Below, piece by piece: positions 32,527 through 40,240 of a stretch of DNA of 61,468 nt; position 1 is the first letter of the stretch; each line of letters begins with the position of its first letter. The position numbers and the translations under genes are program-made. Source of the stretch: a virus. Under the pieces are notes generated by a model. That model was given only the letters and a program-made list of their open reading frames with translations. It was not told the DNA's origin and ran no database searches. The stretch is taken from the IMG/VR virus record IMGVR_UViG_3300012924_000002, positions 1 through 61,468 of that record, one strand, 5' to 3'.

Positions 32527-33356
32527 AGGTCATCTACCTTCGTGATCGCGTAGCGGGCGGTGCGGGGCGGGATCAGCGGGTCGCCGCGCAGGAACTTCGA
32601 GTCCTCCACGATCCGGGCGACTTCCTTGATGAACAGGAAGTCCCGGTACACGTCCGGCCCCGTCTCCAGCGGGATCGCGCTGTACCCGTCGGCGGTCAGG
32701 TGCACTGCGATCGTCAGTTCGACGTGCGGCATCTCGATCTCGGAGCCGTCGGGTAGCACCAGCCAGCGGGAATGCCGGTACGGCCCGAGCTGGTAGGCGC
32801 TCTCCCCGTACACCCCGGACGCCGAAGTCTTCCAGTCGATGATCGCCGGGAAGCGGCCCTCGGCGTCGGGGGTGTAGATCCCGTACTCGGATAGGTCGGG
32901 CAGCAGGATCGAGCCGATCGCGTCGAGCTTGCCGGCGTGGTCGTGTTCGTCGGCGGAGTGCACGACCGCCTCCGTGTACCACGCCTGAAAGTCGAACTCT
33001 TCGATGAACGTCGCCGCGGACCGGACGTAGCCGATCAGCTCGGGAGGGACGTCCACGGTCTCTTCCGCGAGGAGCCTGTCAGCGAACTTGTGGATGGTCG
33101 AACCCTTGGCGCCGGCCTTGTTCAGCTTGCGGTAGGGGGCCTTACGGATCTCGTTGTAGCGCTCGACGGGGGGCAGCTTCGCAAGCTCATCCCAGTGGTC
33201 GACGGCATACCCGGCGGCCTCCTCGGCGTGCCACTTCATCAGGCCCGGCTTCGGCAGGCCGGCACCCTGGACGGTGGTCACCCCGGGGACTTTCTCCCCC
33301 GTCTCCACCCGGCGGTACGAATGCCCGCGGCCGTGGTTGCGGATCTCTATTGCCAC
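32523..33356 (-). CDS. Cas4/RecB-like PD-(D/E)XK exonuclease
   Basis: 277 aa from GTG 33356 behind GGAGGAGG. Motifs of the RecB-nuclease group: GSTIHKFADRLL, HDHAGKLDAIG (Asp), FPAIIDWKTSASGVYGESAYQL (D...x-W-K and Q-x-x-x-Y). Pairs with the adjacent ERF gene as a recombination module. Confidence 0.84.
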   Translation of the reverse strand: MAIEIRNHGRGHSYRRVETGEKVPGVTTVQGAGLPKPGLMKWHAEEAAGYAVDHWDELAKLPPVERYNEIRKAPYRKLNKAGAKGSTIHKFADRLLAEETVDVPPELIGYVRSAATFIEEFDFQAWYTEAVVHSADEHDHAGKLDAIGSILLPDLSEYGIYTPDAEGRFPAIIDWKTSASGVYGESAYQLGPYRHSRWLVLPDGSEIEMPHVELTIAVHLTADGYSAIPLETGPDVYRDFLFIKEVARIVEDSKFLRGDPLIPPRTARYAITKVDDL

Positions 33357-33379
33357 GAAGTGCCTCCTCCATGAGACAG

Positions 33380-33409
33380 GCCCGGCCGCGGAAGGTCCCA
33401 CGGCCGGGC
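33380..33409. terminator. Hairpin GCCCGGCCG / CGGCCGGGC
   Basis: 9-bp arms 33380-33388 and 33401-33409 between two minus-strand genes. May attenuate transcription into the recombination genes. Confidence 0.5.
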
Positions 33410-33422
33410 GGGCAGGAACATC

Positions 33423-34007
33423 TCAGATGATGAAACGGGGGTCGGACACTGCCGCTGTGGTGTTGCCACCATCCGTGTCGACACGCTCGTATTGGTCGCC
33501 CGGCCAGTCCGCCGGCAGGGTTTCCCGCAACATGCGCAGGATGCCCAATATGGTGCGGATCAGCTCGCCGCGGTGTTCCTGGCAGAGGATCTGGTCGTCG
33601 TCGTCGAGCTGCTTGTCGTTGCGTAGGTCCGCCCACATGGCGTCCTCGGCCGCCCGGAGAAGGGTCGCCGCGGTACTCGCCTCGACGTGGCTCGCCCGGC
33701 TGAGGCAGGTCGTCCGAGGCCGCCCGGCGGTGACCGCATCCCCTTCCAGCATGATCGCTTCGGTGTCCAGCGCGACCAGCACGGCAGGTCCACAGATCGG
33801 CACCGGACTCCGGGACACCACCGTTGCGAGGTAGCTTGCCGGGACGTTCAGCGGCATCGGACGGCTGTCCTCCCGGACGTACACCCCGAAGTTTCGGCTC
33901 AATCCGACCCGGACGGCTACACCGCCCAGCAGGTCGGACATGTAGCCGTCGGACGCTTTGGCGTCCACGATGCGGGGCCATGCATTGTCCGGCAGATGTA
34001 AGAACAT
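33423..34007 (-). CDS. Hypothetical protein
   Basis: 194 aa from ATG 34007, four bases after the previous stop. Two parts: a beta-rich N-terminus (VAVRVGLSRNFGVYVREDSRPM) and a helical C-terminus (STAATLLRAAEDAMWADLRN). Not recognised. Confidence 0.65.
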   Translation of the reverse strand: MFLHLPDNAWPRIVDAKASDGYMSDLLGGVAVRVGLSRNFGVYVREDSRPMPLNVPASYLATVVSRSPVPICGPAVLVALDTEAIMLEGDAVTAGRPRTTCLSRASHVEASTAATLLRAAEDAMWADLRNDKQLDDDDQILCQEHRGELIRTILGILRMLRETLPADWPGDQYERVDTDGGNTTAAVSDPRFII

Positions 34008-34011
34008 GGGG

Positions 34012-34320
34012 TCAGAACCTTTCCTGATAGGACTCGATGAGCGCCTGAGCGGTCGCCCGAGCGCGGTCGTAGCGGGCCTCGGCCTGCACGAGTTCATGGT
34101 TCATGGGCAGGTTGAAGGCACCATCGGCCAGGGTCATTTGCTCAATGACACGTGTCAGGTGGTGTGCCGACGCGACCCATTCGAGCATCTCTTCGGGGTG
34201 CGCACTGATCAGGTGGCGTAGGCGCAACTTCGCCGTCTCGGTGGGTTCCATCAGGCTGAACCCGCTGTCCTTAGCGAAGTTGTGGCCACCGGAGAGGTAT
34301 GGACGATTCACGTCGCTCAC
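34012..34320 (-). CDS. Hypothetical helical protein
   Basis: 102 aa from GTG 34320 (GTGA overlap with the TOPRIM protein stop). Mainly helical (ETAKLRLRHLISAHPEEMLEW, ELVQAEARYDRARATAQALI). Not recognised. Confidence 0.62.
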   Translation of the reverse strand: MSDVNRPYLSGGHNFAKDSGFSLMEPTETAKLRLRHLISAHPEEMLEWVASAHHLTRVIEQMTLADGAFNLPMNHELVQAEARYDRARATAQALIESYQERF

Positions 34321-35276
34321 CCCTCGCCGAAGCGTTCGTCGGCGTAGCTTGCGATCTCGGCCCAGTTGTCGGAGACGCGCCGCAGCTGCTGGCGCTCCCC
34401 GGCCTCTCGGGCAACCCACTCCTCGTACAGGTCCCGGTCGAGGTGTTCTTCGATCTTGCCGCGCACCAGTTCGGCCAGCGCATCCGGCGGCAACGCGTCC
34501 AACTCCCACGACTCGTAGCCGTGCTCCTCCGCGTAGCTTTGCGCCCGGCTGTCGCTCATCTTCGCCGGATTCGGGGGCGGGTTGTACTCGTCGATCTGGT
34601 CGCGGTTCAGGGCGATCCGTTCGAAGCTCAGCCGCCGCTCAGCCAATATGCCGTGATCCTCGGCGATGATCGTCCGGAGGCGATCCTCGTTGTCCCGCGA
34701 CATGTCGATGCCCGACGGGTCATGGTCACCCAAGTGCAGCACGGTGACCCGGGTGCCGTCCGAGACGATCCAGCCGAGCCGACGGGCGGCCCTCCACAGA
34801 GCTGAGGAGGACATGTAGCCACGACACGCCATGTATGGCGTGTCCAGGCCCTCCGCGACCCCGCCGATGACGCCGGCGAGGGCCTCCTTCTCCACCCACA
34901 CGGCTACCCGCTCGGGCTGCTCCTGCCATTTGTCCACGGAGTAGCTGGCGCGAGCACTGTTGATAATGTCGCCGGGGGTCTCCCAGTGGGGGCTGATGTG
35001 CTCACCGCGAGTCCGGTCCTCGATGTGGAACCAGTCGATCAGTCCGCACATCCGGGCCTTGTCGACGATCGACCCGAGCCGCTTATACGAGCGTTCAGTG
35101 TTGTGTCCGGTCGGCCAGTCCGCGGTGAGGCCGCGGGCGACGAACTGGTAGTAGAGCTGGCGCAGGGTCAGGCTGTAGCCAGCCGTGGAGTACTCCCGCG
35201 CAATGGTCGCCGCTTGCTCCGCCACGGCCAGCTGGGCTGGCCGCATCGTGTTCGGCTCGTACTGGATCTTCGGCAC
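34317..35276 (-). CDS. TopoVI-A/Spo11-like protein with TOPRIM domain
   Basis: 319 aa. SLTLRQLYYQFVARGL (Tyr 42/43) looks like the winged-helix catalytic region of topoisomerase VI subunit A and Spo11. VWVEKEALAG (Glu 129) and HLGDHDPSGIDM (Asp 184, Asp 186) give the E...DxD of a TOPRIM domain. No B subunit gene is seen. Similar stand-alone proteins occur in actinobacterial mobile elements; a nicking or break-making role is inferred. Confidence 0.75.
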   Translation of the reverse strand: MPKIQYEPNTMRPAQLAVAEQAATIAREYSTAGYSLTLRQLYYQFVARGLTADWPTGHNTERSYKRLGSIVDKARMCGLIDWFHIEDRTRGEHISPHWETPGDIINSARASYSVDKWQEQPERVAVWVEKEALAGVIGGVAEGLDTPYMACRGYMSSSALWRAARRLGWIVSDGTRVTVLHLGDHDPSGIDMSRDNEDRLRTIIAEDHGILAERRLSFERIALNRDQIDEYNPPPNPAKMSDSRAQSYAEEHGYESWELDALPPDALAELVRGKIEEHLDRDLYEEWVAREAGERQQLRRVSDNWAEIASYADERFGEG

Positions 35277-35321
35277 GTTGTTTCGCTCCTATCCTTGGGT
35301 GCTGTGTGCCTTTCGAGGCCC

Positions 35322-35483
35322 CTACTTCGGGTCGCTGATTTTGACCTGCCTGCTAGCGCGTACCCGGCGTCGTTCCTTCGCGACAGCCAGCCGTTCCGGC
35401 GACCCCTGCTGCTGCGCCCGCTGGCGCTGTGCGCGTCCGGCGCCGGCAACCGCATCCGTCGTGATACGTGGACTCCACCACAT
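35322..35483 (-). CDS. 53-aa basic protein
   Basis: ATG 35483 with AAAGG upstream. MWWSPRITTDAVAGAGRAQR then a Gln/Arg-rich helix ending RQVKISDPK. Compact and very basic. A 76-aa ORF in another frame overlaps but is Cys/Gly/Thr-rich in a way typical of shadows. Confidence 0.52.
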   Translation of the reverse strand: MWWSPRITTDAVAGAGRAQRQRAQQQGSPERLAVAKERRRVRASRQVKISDPK

Positions 35484-35645
35484 GGCGAGAACCTTTCGGG
35501 GGGTTAGAAGAGTTGGGCGGCCGGGACAGCGCGTCGGGAAAACCTTGACCGGCCGCTGGCCGGCCGCCCCGCCGGTTTAGCACCCGGTCCGGCTCCCGGT
35601 TGAGATCCCCCGGTCATCCGACCAAGAGGGGCCGGGGGTCGTGCG

Positions 35646-35718
35646 TGGACCGGGCGGGGATCGAACCCGCGAGTGAAGGTCTGAAGAAGACCCAACGGGG
35701 GCGCCAGCCCCCCAGCCC
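35646..35718 (-). tRNA. tRNA-like gene, possible tRNA-Lys(CTT), atypical D-arm
   Basis: 73 bases. Acceptor GGGCTGG pairs with CCGGTCC (two G-U), T-arm GCGGG-TTCGATC-CCCGC is canonical, and the anticodon arm GGGTC-TTCTTCA-GACCT would place CTT after T33. The D-arm is a simple GGGGC-TGGC-GCCCC hairpin without the usual D-loop Gs, base 37 is C and no CCA is encoded. It may be a degenerate tRNA or an RNA-processing mimic. Confidence 0.5.
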
Positions 35719-35771
35719 TAGTGCTTCCCGTTTCGCGGAGACCGGCCGGGAAGCGAACGCCGGATCGCAGA

Positions 35772-35810
35772 CCACCCGGGCGGTAAGCAGTTAGAAACCC
35801 GCCCGGGTGG
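35772..35810. terminator. 12-bp perfect hairpin after the DUF932 gene
   Basis: Arms 35772-35783 and 35799-35810, 15-base loop, eight bases past the stop at 35818. Confidence 0.75.
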
Positions 35811-35817
35811 ACCCCCG

Positions 35818-37029
35818 CTAAACCAGGTCGAGAACCTTGACGGCTGCCGCCTCCAGTGCGTCAGCGCGTTCCGCGCTCGCGACGGTCTGCGCTACGGAGG
35901 TGACCGCGTTCAGCACGCCACCGGAGGTGTGCTGACCGCCGAGAAGGAAGTGTGACCAGATGTCCTCGCGCTCCTTCTCGGTGAAGTTCAGCGCCTTACC
36001 AACCCGCTCGATCGTGGCCGCCCCGTCGGTGATGGTCCGGCCGGCCTTCGCGGCGAGCTTGCCGACCTGCTCCTGCCAGTACTGCGGCGACAGGAACTGG
36101 CCGACAGCGTCCTTCGTCTTCGCCTTGATCAGTGCGCGTTGGGCCTGCTGGGTTTCGTCGGACCAGTTGATCGTCCCCTGCTCCAGCCGACCGCCAAGGT
36201 GCACCTGACCGATGGCGTCGGACTCGATCGCCAGCCCGTTGAAGCACACCCGGAATTTGGCGTAGGGGACAATCTTGAACATGCCGTCGCCGACCTCGGA
36301 GTTCTTCAGCTTGAACCCGGCCCACAGGGTCTCGCCGTCACCGCCGTAGCGGCTCATCATGTCGGCGACCCGGTCAAAGTTCTCGAACATGCCGGCCCGG
36401 GTGACGCCCGGGGAGTTGAACGGGGAACGGTACTGCTCCAGTAGCGCCTTCGCGGACACGGCAACCTGGGGTGCCATGAAGTTGACGAACATGTGGCGGT
36501 CGGACAGGTCCGCCGACGAGACCGTGACCTTGCCCTCCAGTCCGGGCACCCCGGACATGCCTTCCAGTGCGGCAGTCAGCACGTCGTAGTTGTCCATGAC
36601 CCGGTACTTCGAGGACAGCAGTGCCCGCGCGGTCGGGGCCGCGCCGTCGGCCTCCGCGTACCCACGGAACAGGAAGCTGCGGGCGTCCGCCGGGTAGCCC
36701 GCGCTGAAGCCGTCGGGGCTGCGGCCGTGCCACAGACCGTTGACCATGTCAGCGGCAACGTCGGGCCGTTCGGCGAACATGCGCCGCGCGAACGGGATGC
36801 CGATCTTCAGCGCGTTGGCGACCTGCTCGATGAATACGTCGTTCGGCTCGAACGCCCGGGTCAGCGTGTCGGTGCTGCCGGGGATCTGCTCCGTGACTTC
36901 GATCAGGCCCTTGCCGGTGACGTGCAGGTCGGTGGCCAGTCGCACGATGTCAACCTTGCGGGCTTCCAGCTCGGAGAGCGTTTCGCGGAGCTGGGAGAAG
37001 CTGATGTTGCGCTCAGAAAGCGACTGCAT
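35818..37029 (-). CDS. DUF932 (phage/plasmid-like) protein
   Basis: 403 aa. LLSSKYRVMDNYDVLTAALEGM, LFRGYAEADG and GFKLKNSEVGDGMFKIVPYA fit the DUF932/TIGR03299 phage-plasmid family, often next to recombination genes. The biochemical role of the family is not established. It has its own dyad promoter (37076-37097) and the ribosome site sits in a GGA hairpin, so it is likely regulated both at transcription and translation. Confidence 0.75.
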   Translation of the reverse strand: MQSLSERNISFSQLRETLSELEARKVDIVRLATDLHVTGKGLIEVTEQIPGSTDTLTRAFEPNDVFIEQVANALKIGIPFARRMFAERPDVAADMVNGLWHGRSPDGFSAGYPADARSFLFRGYAEADGAAPTARALLSSKYRVMDNYDVLTAALEGMSGVPGLEGKVTVSSADLSDRHMFVNFMAPQVAVSAKALLEQYRSPFNSPGVTRAGMFENFDRVADMMSRYGGDGETLWAGFKLKNSEVGDGMFKIVPYAKFRVCFNGLAIESDAIGQVHLGGRLEQGTINWSDETQQAQRALIKAKTKDAVGQFLSPQYWQEQVGKLAAKAGRTITDGAATIERVGKALNFTEKEREDIWSHFLLGGQHTSGGVLNAVTSVAQTVASAERADALEAAAVKVLDLV

Positions 37030-37035
37030 GGGGGC

Positions 37036-37050
37036 GATCCCTCCTGGATC
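37036..37050 (-). promoter_or_regulatory. RBS hairpin GATCC-AGGAG-GGATC
   Basis: 5-bp stem with the ribosome site in the loop, six bases before ATG 37029. Candidate CsrA site. Confidence 0.6.
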
Positions 37051-37075
37051 TTTGCGGCAGTAAACCCTACCGCCT

Positions 37076-37097
37076 AGTGTAACGCGTCGCGCGTGAC
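37076..37097 (-). promoter_or_regulatory. Operator-promoter GTCACGCG-CGA-CGCGTTAC with -10 TACACT
   Basis: Dyad 37079-37097 overlaps TACACT (37076-37081, read leftward). Transcription would start about 40 bases before the DUF932 start codon. Confidence 0.62.
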
Positions 37098-37113
37098 AAC
37101 CATTCCGCGTAGG

Positions 37114-37449
37114 TCACAGGTATTTCTTCGTCCGGGGTGACCGCTTATGCAGCCACAGGGCGGCCTGCCGGGCGGTCCACGAGTTGCCGCCGCTACCGAC
37201 CCGGGTGATGCGCCCGTCCGCGCGCACGCGCAGTACAACAGTGATCCGCCGCGCCCCGACGTCCTTCAGGTACAGCCGGACCACGGCGTTGTCGCCGGGC
37301 TCGTCGCCCCGCTCGATCGTCTGGATGGGGCCGTAGTCGAAGCCGAGCCGGCCGAGTTCGCGCATCACTTCGCGCGTCCACTTCTCCTCTTCGCGCCACA
37401 GCCGGTCGTCCTGCTCCCGGACGGTGGGAAGGCGCCTGATGATCCTCAT
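37114..37449 (-). CDS. Hypothetical basic protein
   Basis: 111 aa from ATG 37449. MRIIRRLPTVREQDDRLWRE, EVMRELGRLGFDYGPIQTIE, then DVGARRITVVLRVRADGRIT. Alpha/beta, no recognised domain. Its ribosome site is inside a GATCC hairpin. Confidence 0.65.
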   Translation of the reverse strand: MRIIRRLPTVREQDDRLWREEEKWTREVMRELGRLGFDYGPIQTIERGDEPGDNAVVRLYLKDVGARRITVVLRVRADGRITRVGSGGNSWTARQAALWLHKRSPRTKKYL

Positions 37450-37454
37450 TGCAA

Positions 37455-37470
37455 GATCCCTCCATGGATC
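37455..37470 (-). promoter_or_regulatory. RBS hairpin GATCC-ATGGAG-GGATC
   Basis: Loop carries ATGGA; five bases separate the stem from ATG 37449. Candidate CsrA site. Confidence 0.6.
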
Positions 37471-37481
37471 AAGGTGAAAAC

Positions 37482-37516
37482 TGAGAGGGGCCGGGCCTGC
37501 ACCCCGGCCCCTCTCA
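37482..37516. terminator. 14-bp hairpin after the XRE-like gene
   Basis: Arms 37482-37495 and 37503-37516; the right arm contains the stop codon at 37514. Confidence 0.75.
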
Positions 37517-37828
37517 CTCGTCGGCGGTGAGCTTCGCCAGTTCGACGGCCAGCTCCGCCCCGCGCTCCGCATCAATCGCGGAGGCGACCTGGCGAAGCAG
37601 ATCGTTCGGCACCTCCGACGGAACCTGAACGGTGAAGTGCGAACCCCCGGACAGCGTCCGGGACAGCCACTGCCGACCCGGGCGCTTACCCGTCTGCCGC
37701 TCGATCCGGTCGGCGAGCTGGTTACGATCGATCCCCTCGCGGGCCATCAATGCGCGGATTCGCTCGGCGATACGCGCGGAAGCCGTACTGCGGGGCTCGG
37801 TGCGAGCCCTGGTTGTTGCATCCGTCAC
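37514..37828 (-). CDS. Helix-turn-helix (XRE-like) DNA-binding protein
   Basis: 104 aa from GTG 37828 behind GAGGAG. Residues about 18-60 (IAERIRALMAREGIDRNQLA, ..GKRPGRQWLSRTLSGG) have the helix spacing of Cro/XRE regulators. It has its own dyad promoter (37858-37879) and a terminator directly at its stop, so it forms a separate unit. A good candidate for the protein that binds the GTMACGCG dyads, by inference. Confidence 0.68.
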   Translation of the reverse strand: MTDATTRARTEPRSTASARIAERIRALMAREGIDRNQLADRIERQTGKRPGRQWLSRTLSGGSHFTVQVPSEVPNDLLRQVASAIDAERGAELAVELAKLTADE

Positions 37829-37857
37829 GACGCCTCCTCTCCTCTGTGCTGACCTTC

Positions 37858-37879
37858 AATGTAACGCGCCAGACGTGAC
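37858..37879 (-). promoter_or_regulatory. Operator-promoter GTCACGTC-TGG-CGCGTTAC with -10 TACATT
   Basis: Dyad 37861-37879; TACATT (37858-37863, read leftward). In front of the XRE-like gene, consistent with autoregulation. Confidence 0.6.
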
Positions 37880-37913
37880 GGTGCTTCCCTCGTCTGGCGC
37901 GAAACAATGCAGG

Positions 37914-38477
37914 TCAGGTCCCATCCGTGCGAGAAGTCGGATCGGTTGCGCGCCCAGCCGACACATCAGCCAGCCGACCCAGCAGCTTCCGCAGTTCCTC
38001 GCTGGTCAAGACGAACGACCGTTCGGGGGACAGCTGGTTCCGGCCAGTCCACGTGACGTTGACGCTGACGCCGAGACGTAGCGCCTGCTCCTGCAGAGTC
38101 TCCGCGGCCTTTTCCGCTACGATTCGGCGCTCAAGGTGAGCCTCCCGCGCGGCATCCTCGCTCCGCCGGGTTTCGGCCTGCTCCGTGCGGGCCTCTTGCC
38201 AGGTCCCGCGGATGTGCCGGATGTCGACGTAGCGGTCCCCGGATAGGGACTCCATCGCGATCCCCGTTTCGGGGTCGAGGAACACCACGCGAACGTGGCG
38301 GCCTTGGCTCGACGCCGTGTAGGTGTAAGGCTTCATCGACCAGACGCCGCGCTGGCTTTCGACGAACCGGTTGGTAGACAGTAGCCGCACCCGCCGCGAT
38401 CCGCTGTCGTACTTACGCCAGTCGGCAGCCCGGTTGACGAGGTACTCGGCCCCGACCCTCAGTAGCTTGTGTTGCAT
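37914..38477 (-). CDS. Hypothetical coiled-coil protein
   Basis: 187 aa from ATG 38477. N-terminal beta-rich part (YTYTASSQGRHVRVVFLDPE) and a long charged helix (ARTEQAETRRSEDAAREAHL...KAAETLQEQALRLG). Ribosome site in a CCCC/GGGG hairpin. Not recognised. Confidence 0.65.
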   Translation of the reverse strand: MQHKLLRVGAEYLVNRAADWRKYDSGSRRVRLLSTNRFVESQRGVWSMKPYTYTASSQGRHVRVVFLDPETGIAMESLSGDRYVDIRHIRGTWQEARTEQAETRRSEDAAREAHLERRIVAEKAAETLQEQALRLGVSVNVTWTGRNQLSPERSFVLTSEELRKLLGRLADVSAGRATDPTSRTDGT

Positions 38478-38480
38478 GAT

Positions 38481-38493
38481 CCCCTCCTTGGGG
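38481..38493 (-). promoter_or_regulatory. RBS hairpin CCCC-AAGGA-GGGG
   Basis: Loop is exactly AAGGA, three bases before ATG 38477. Candidate CsrA site. Confidence 0.62.
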
Positions 38494-38494
38494 T

Positions 38495-38845
38495 TCAGCG
38501 GTTCAGGGCCGCCTTGACGGCGGCATCGACAGAGGCGGGTAGCCGACCCGACGAGGAATGCAGCGCGTCGAAGTCCCACATCCGCCAGCAGCGTGTGCGG
38601 GTGAGCCGCGCCGGGCGACTGCCGCTGGCCGGCCGCTGCTCGTATCCGATCACCACCACCGCGTACGCGCCGCGCCCGTTCGGGGTGGTGGTGACGGTGG
38701 CAGCCACGGGCACGAAGTAGGCGTCCCGGCCAGGCACCCTCAACGCTCCGGAGCCTGCAATGCCTAGATGGATCCGCCTTCCGTCTCTCCCTTTCACCGT
38801 CGCGGTGACTTCGGAGCGGAGCCCGCTGTACGTTCCAGTCCTCAT
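38495..38845 (-). CDS. Hypothetical protein
   Basis: 116 aa from ATG 38845 with AAAGGA upstream. Beta-rich (VTATVKGRDGRRIHLGIAGS, FVPVAATVTTTPNGRGAYAV) with a helical end (LPASVDAAVKAALNR). Overlaps the upstream gene stop (38842). Not recognised. Confidence 0.62.
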   Translation of the reverse strand: MRTGTYSGLRSEVTATVKGRDGRRIHLGIAGSGALRVPGRDAYFVPVAATVTTTPNGRGAYAVVVIGYEQRPASGSRPARLTRTRCWRMWDFDALHSSSGRLPASVDAAVKAALNR

Positions 38846-39234
38846 TTTCGGTGGTCCTTTCCGGCATACACCAGCGGCCCGAGGTTCAATTCCAGGGCGG
38901 CATCGTTGACCATGGAACGGAGGTCGGCCGAGTTCCAGGTGTTCCAGCACTCCTCGCTGAGCCTGTGCGTGCCGTGGTCCAGCGCGTCATGGTTCGCCCG
39001 CTGTCCCTTGATCCAGCCGTCCAGTACGGCCAGCACCAGGGCGAGGGCTTCGCGTTGCGCGCCCCCTTTGGAGACCATCTCTGGCTTGTAGACCAGCCGT
39101 TCGGAGGTCTCGAAGACCTCCGGGCCTTTCTCCGTGTTGTCGTCGGCCCACTGTTTGGCGTCGACCGCGTTGCCGAACGCGAGTTCCACCGGCGCCGGGT
39201 CGGTCGCGTTGTCGTATCGGACGATGAAGCCCAT
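38842..39234 (-). CDS. Hypothetical protein
   Basis: 130 aa. MGFIVRYDNATDPAPVELAF, then a helical body (EALALVLAVLDGWIKGQRAN) with HRLSEECWNTWNSADL. Ribosome site within a short GTCC/GGAT hairpin. Not recognised. Confidence 0.62.
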   Translation of the reverse strand: MGFIVRYDNATDPAPVELAFGNAVDAKQWADDNTEKGPEVFETSERLVYKPEMVSKGGAQREALALVLAVLDGWIKGQRANHDALDHGTHRLSEECWNTWNSADLRSMVNDAALELNLGPLVYAGKDHRK

Positions 39235-39239
39235 ATCAA

Positions 39240-39256
39240 GATCCCTCCTTTGGACC
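39240..39256 (-). promoter_or_regulatory. RBS hairpin GTCC-AAAGGAG-GGAT (weak)
   Basis: Four pairs including one G-U; loop contains AAGGA; six bases to ATG 39234. Weaker member of the family. Confidence 0.42.
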
Positions 39257-39261
39257 GGGGC

Positions 39262-39492
39262 TCAGGCCCCTCGCGTGTCCGTGGTCAGCGTCCACGTCTT
39301 CGCCCCTGAGTAGGTCGAGCCCGCCTCGCGGACCTCGCCGAAGCCGACGAGTCGCCTGATCGAGGGTCGAACTCGGGTCACGCTCAGCGCGAGTTGGTCG
39401 GCAATCTCTCCGATCGACTCCGGCGCTTCGTTCCTGCGGATCAGCCGGGCTAGGTGCTCGGTCACCTGCCGGTCGATGTCGTCGCTGCTCAT
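39262..39492 (-). CDS. Winged-helix DNA-binding protein
   Basis: 76 aa. EHLARLIRRNEAPESIGEIA, DQLALSVTRVRPSIRRLVGF and GEVREAGSTYSGAKTWTLTT form three helices and a wing. Likely a small regulator or replication accessory protein. Confidence 0.65.
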   Translation of the reverse strand: MSSDDIDRQVTEHLARLIRRNEAPESIGEIADQLALSVTRVRPSIRRLVGFGEVREAGSTYSGAKTWTLTTDTRGA

Positions 39493-39532
39493 CGGTTCTC
39501 CTTCACTGCTTGCGCCGGCTCGGGTCGGATCG

Positions 39533-39589
39533 CACCCCCGGCCGGAATCGAACCGGTGAGCGGGCCGTGACCATCACGGTTCCGGGGGT
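39533..39589 (-). ncRNA. tRNA-like element (no D-arm)
   Basis: Acceptor-like ACCCCCG/CGGGGGT (7 perfect pairs), T-arm around TTCGATT and one middle stem CCGTG/CACGG, 57 bases in all. Lies between two genes of the same operon. Confidence 0.5.
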
Positions 39590-39594
39590 GTCGT

Positions 39595-39765
39595 TCACGA
39601 GTTGAAGGCGAAGTGTTCCGGCGTCGAGGTGATGCACGGTTTGCGCGTGGCGACGTCGTAGGTGGTCCAACGCTCGAACGCGTACTCCTCCAAGTCCGGC
39701 CAGCTCAGCGAGTCGATGAGGTTCACGTACAGCGCCTTGCGGGCTTTGCGCGAGGCTTTCAACAT
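39595..39765 (-). CDS. 56-aa hypothetical protein
   Basis: ATG 39765. MLKASRKARKALYVNLIDSL then WPDLEEYAFERWTTYDVATR. Preceded by an RBS hairpin identical to that of the DUF932 gene and by its own dyad promoter. Not recognised. Confidence 0.6.
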   Translation of the reverse strand: MLKASRKARKALYVNLIDSLSWPDLEEYAFERWTTYDVATRKPCITSTPEHFAFNS

Positions 39766-39770
39766 CGGGT

Positions 39771-39785
39771 GATCCCTCCTGGATC
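39771..39785 (-). promoter_or_regulatory. RBS hairpin GATCC-AGGAG-GGATC
   Basis: Same 15 bases as at 37036-37050; five bases before ATG 39765. Candidate CsrA site. Confidence 0.6.
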
Positions 39786-39802
39786 TGTGTCGGCTTCCTG
39801 CC

Positions 39803-39824
39803 ACTGTAACGCGCGGCGCGTGAC
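39803..39824 (-). promoter_or_regulatory. Operator-promoter GTCACGCG-CCG-CGCGTTAC with -10 TACAGT
   Basis: Dyad 39806-39824, TACAGT 39803-39808 (read leftward). An extra half-site GCGCGTTACAG lies at 39840-39850. Confidence 0.62.
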
Positions 39825-39859
39825 AGTCATTCCCGTGCTGCGCGTTACAGGCGATGCCG

Positions 39860-40189
39860 CTAGATCAGCTTCTTGTTGACCTTCCCGGAGCCGCCGCAGG
39901 CGCGACAGGTCTCCGTCGTCCAGACGGACTTGCCCTTGACAATCTTGTTGACCTGCACGGTGCCATTGCCTTGACAGTTCTGGCACGCTACAACGTTCGC
40001 CATTTCAAGATCCCCTCCATGGAAGGCCCGGCGGATCGGGCCGGCGTGGATATGCCAGGCGGTCTCACACACCCTGTCGTCGTTGACCTGACAGAACGGC
40101 GTCACCTCGTGGGAGACGTGTGGCCCGTCAGTGGTGAGCTCTCGAAGGACCGGGTAGCGGTCACTTCGTGCGTTGTGCGGATGGAACAT
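39860..40189 (-). CDS. Zinc-finger protein with nested internal start
   Basis: 109 aa from ATG 40189. A second ATG in the same frame at 40003 has its own GGAGGGGATCTTGAA leader and would give the 47-aa C-terminal part, which holds two DnaJ-type CxxCxGxG motifs (CQNCQGNG and CRACGGSG). The first 60 residues contain a further Cys and several His. Both starts share the GGGGATCTTGAAATG wording, so two products from one frame are likely. Confidence 0.6.
   Translation of the reverse strand: MFHPHNARSDRYPVLRELTTDGPHVSHEVTPFCQVNDDRVCETAWHIHAGPIRRAFHGGDLEMANVVACQNCQGNGTVQVNKIVKGKSVWTTETCRACGGSGKVNKKLI
40009..40024 (-). promoter_or_regulatory. Internal RBS hairpin TTCC-ATGGAG-GGGA (weak)
   Basis: Four pairs with one wobble, loop ATGGAG, in front of the internal ATG 40003. 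Lies inside the coding frame of the longer product. Confidence 0.4.
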
Positions 40190-40213
40190 TTCAAGATCCC
40201 CTATTCAGTTGTG

Positions 40214-40238
40214 GAGGCCCGGCCCGTTGCCGGGCCTC
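40214..40238. terminator. Hairpin GAGGCCCGG / CCGGGCCTC
   Basis: 9-bp arms 40214-40222 and 40230-40238, immediately after a tRNA-like element and 25 bases before the next gene. Confidence 0.6.
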
Positions 40239-40240
40239 GT

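Noticed and set aside
34145-34160. TGACACGTGTCA palindrome as an operator
   Set aside because: Lies inside a coding region, not near a promoter, and does not fit the GTMACGCG dyad family.
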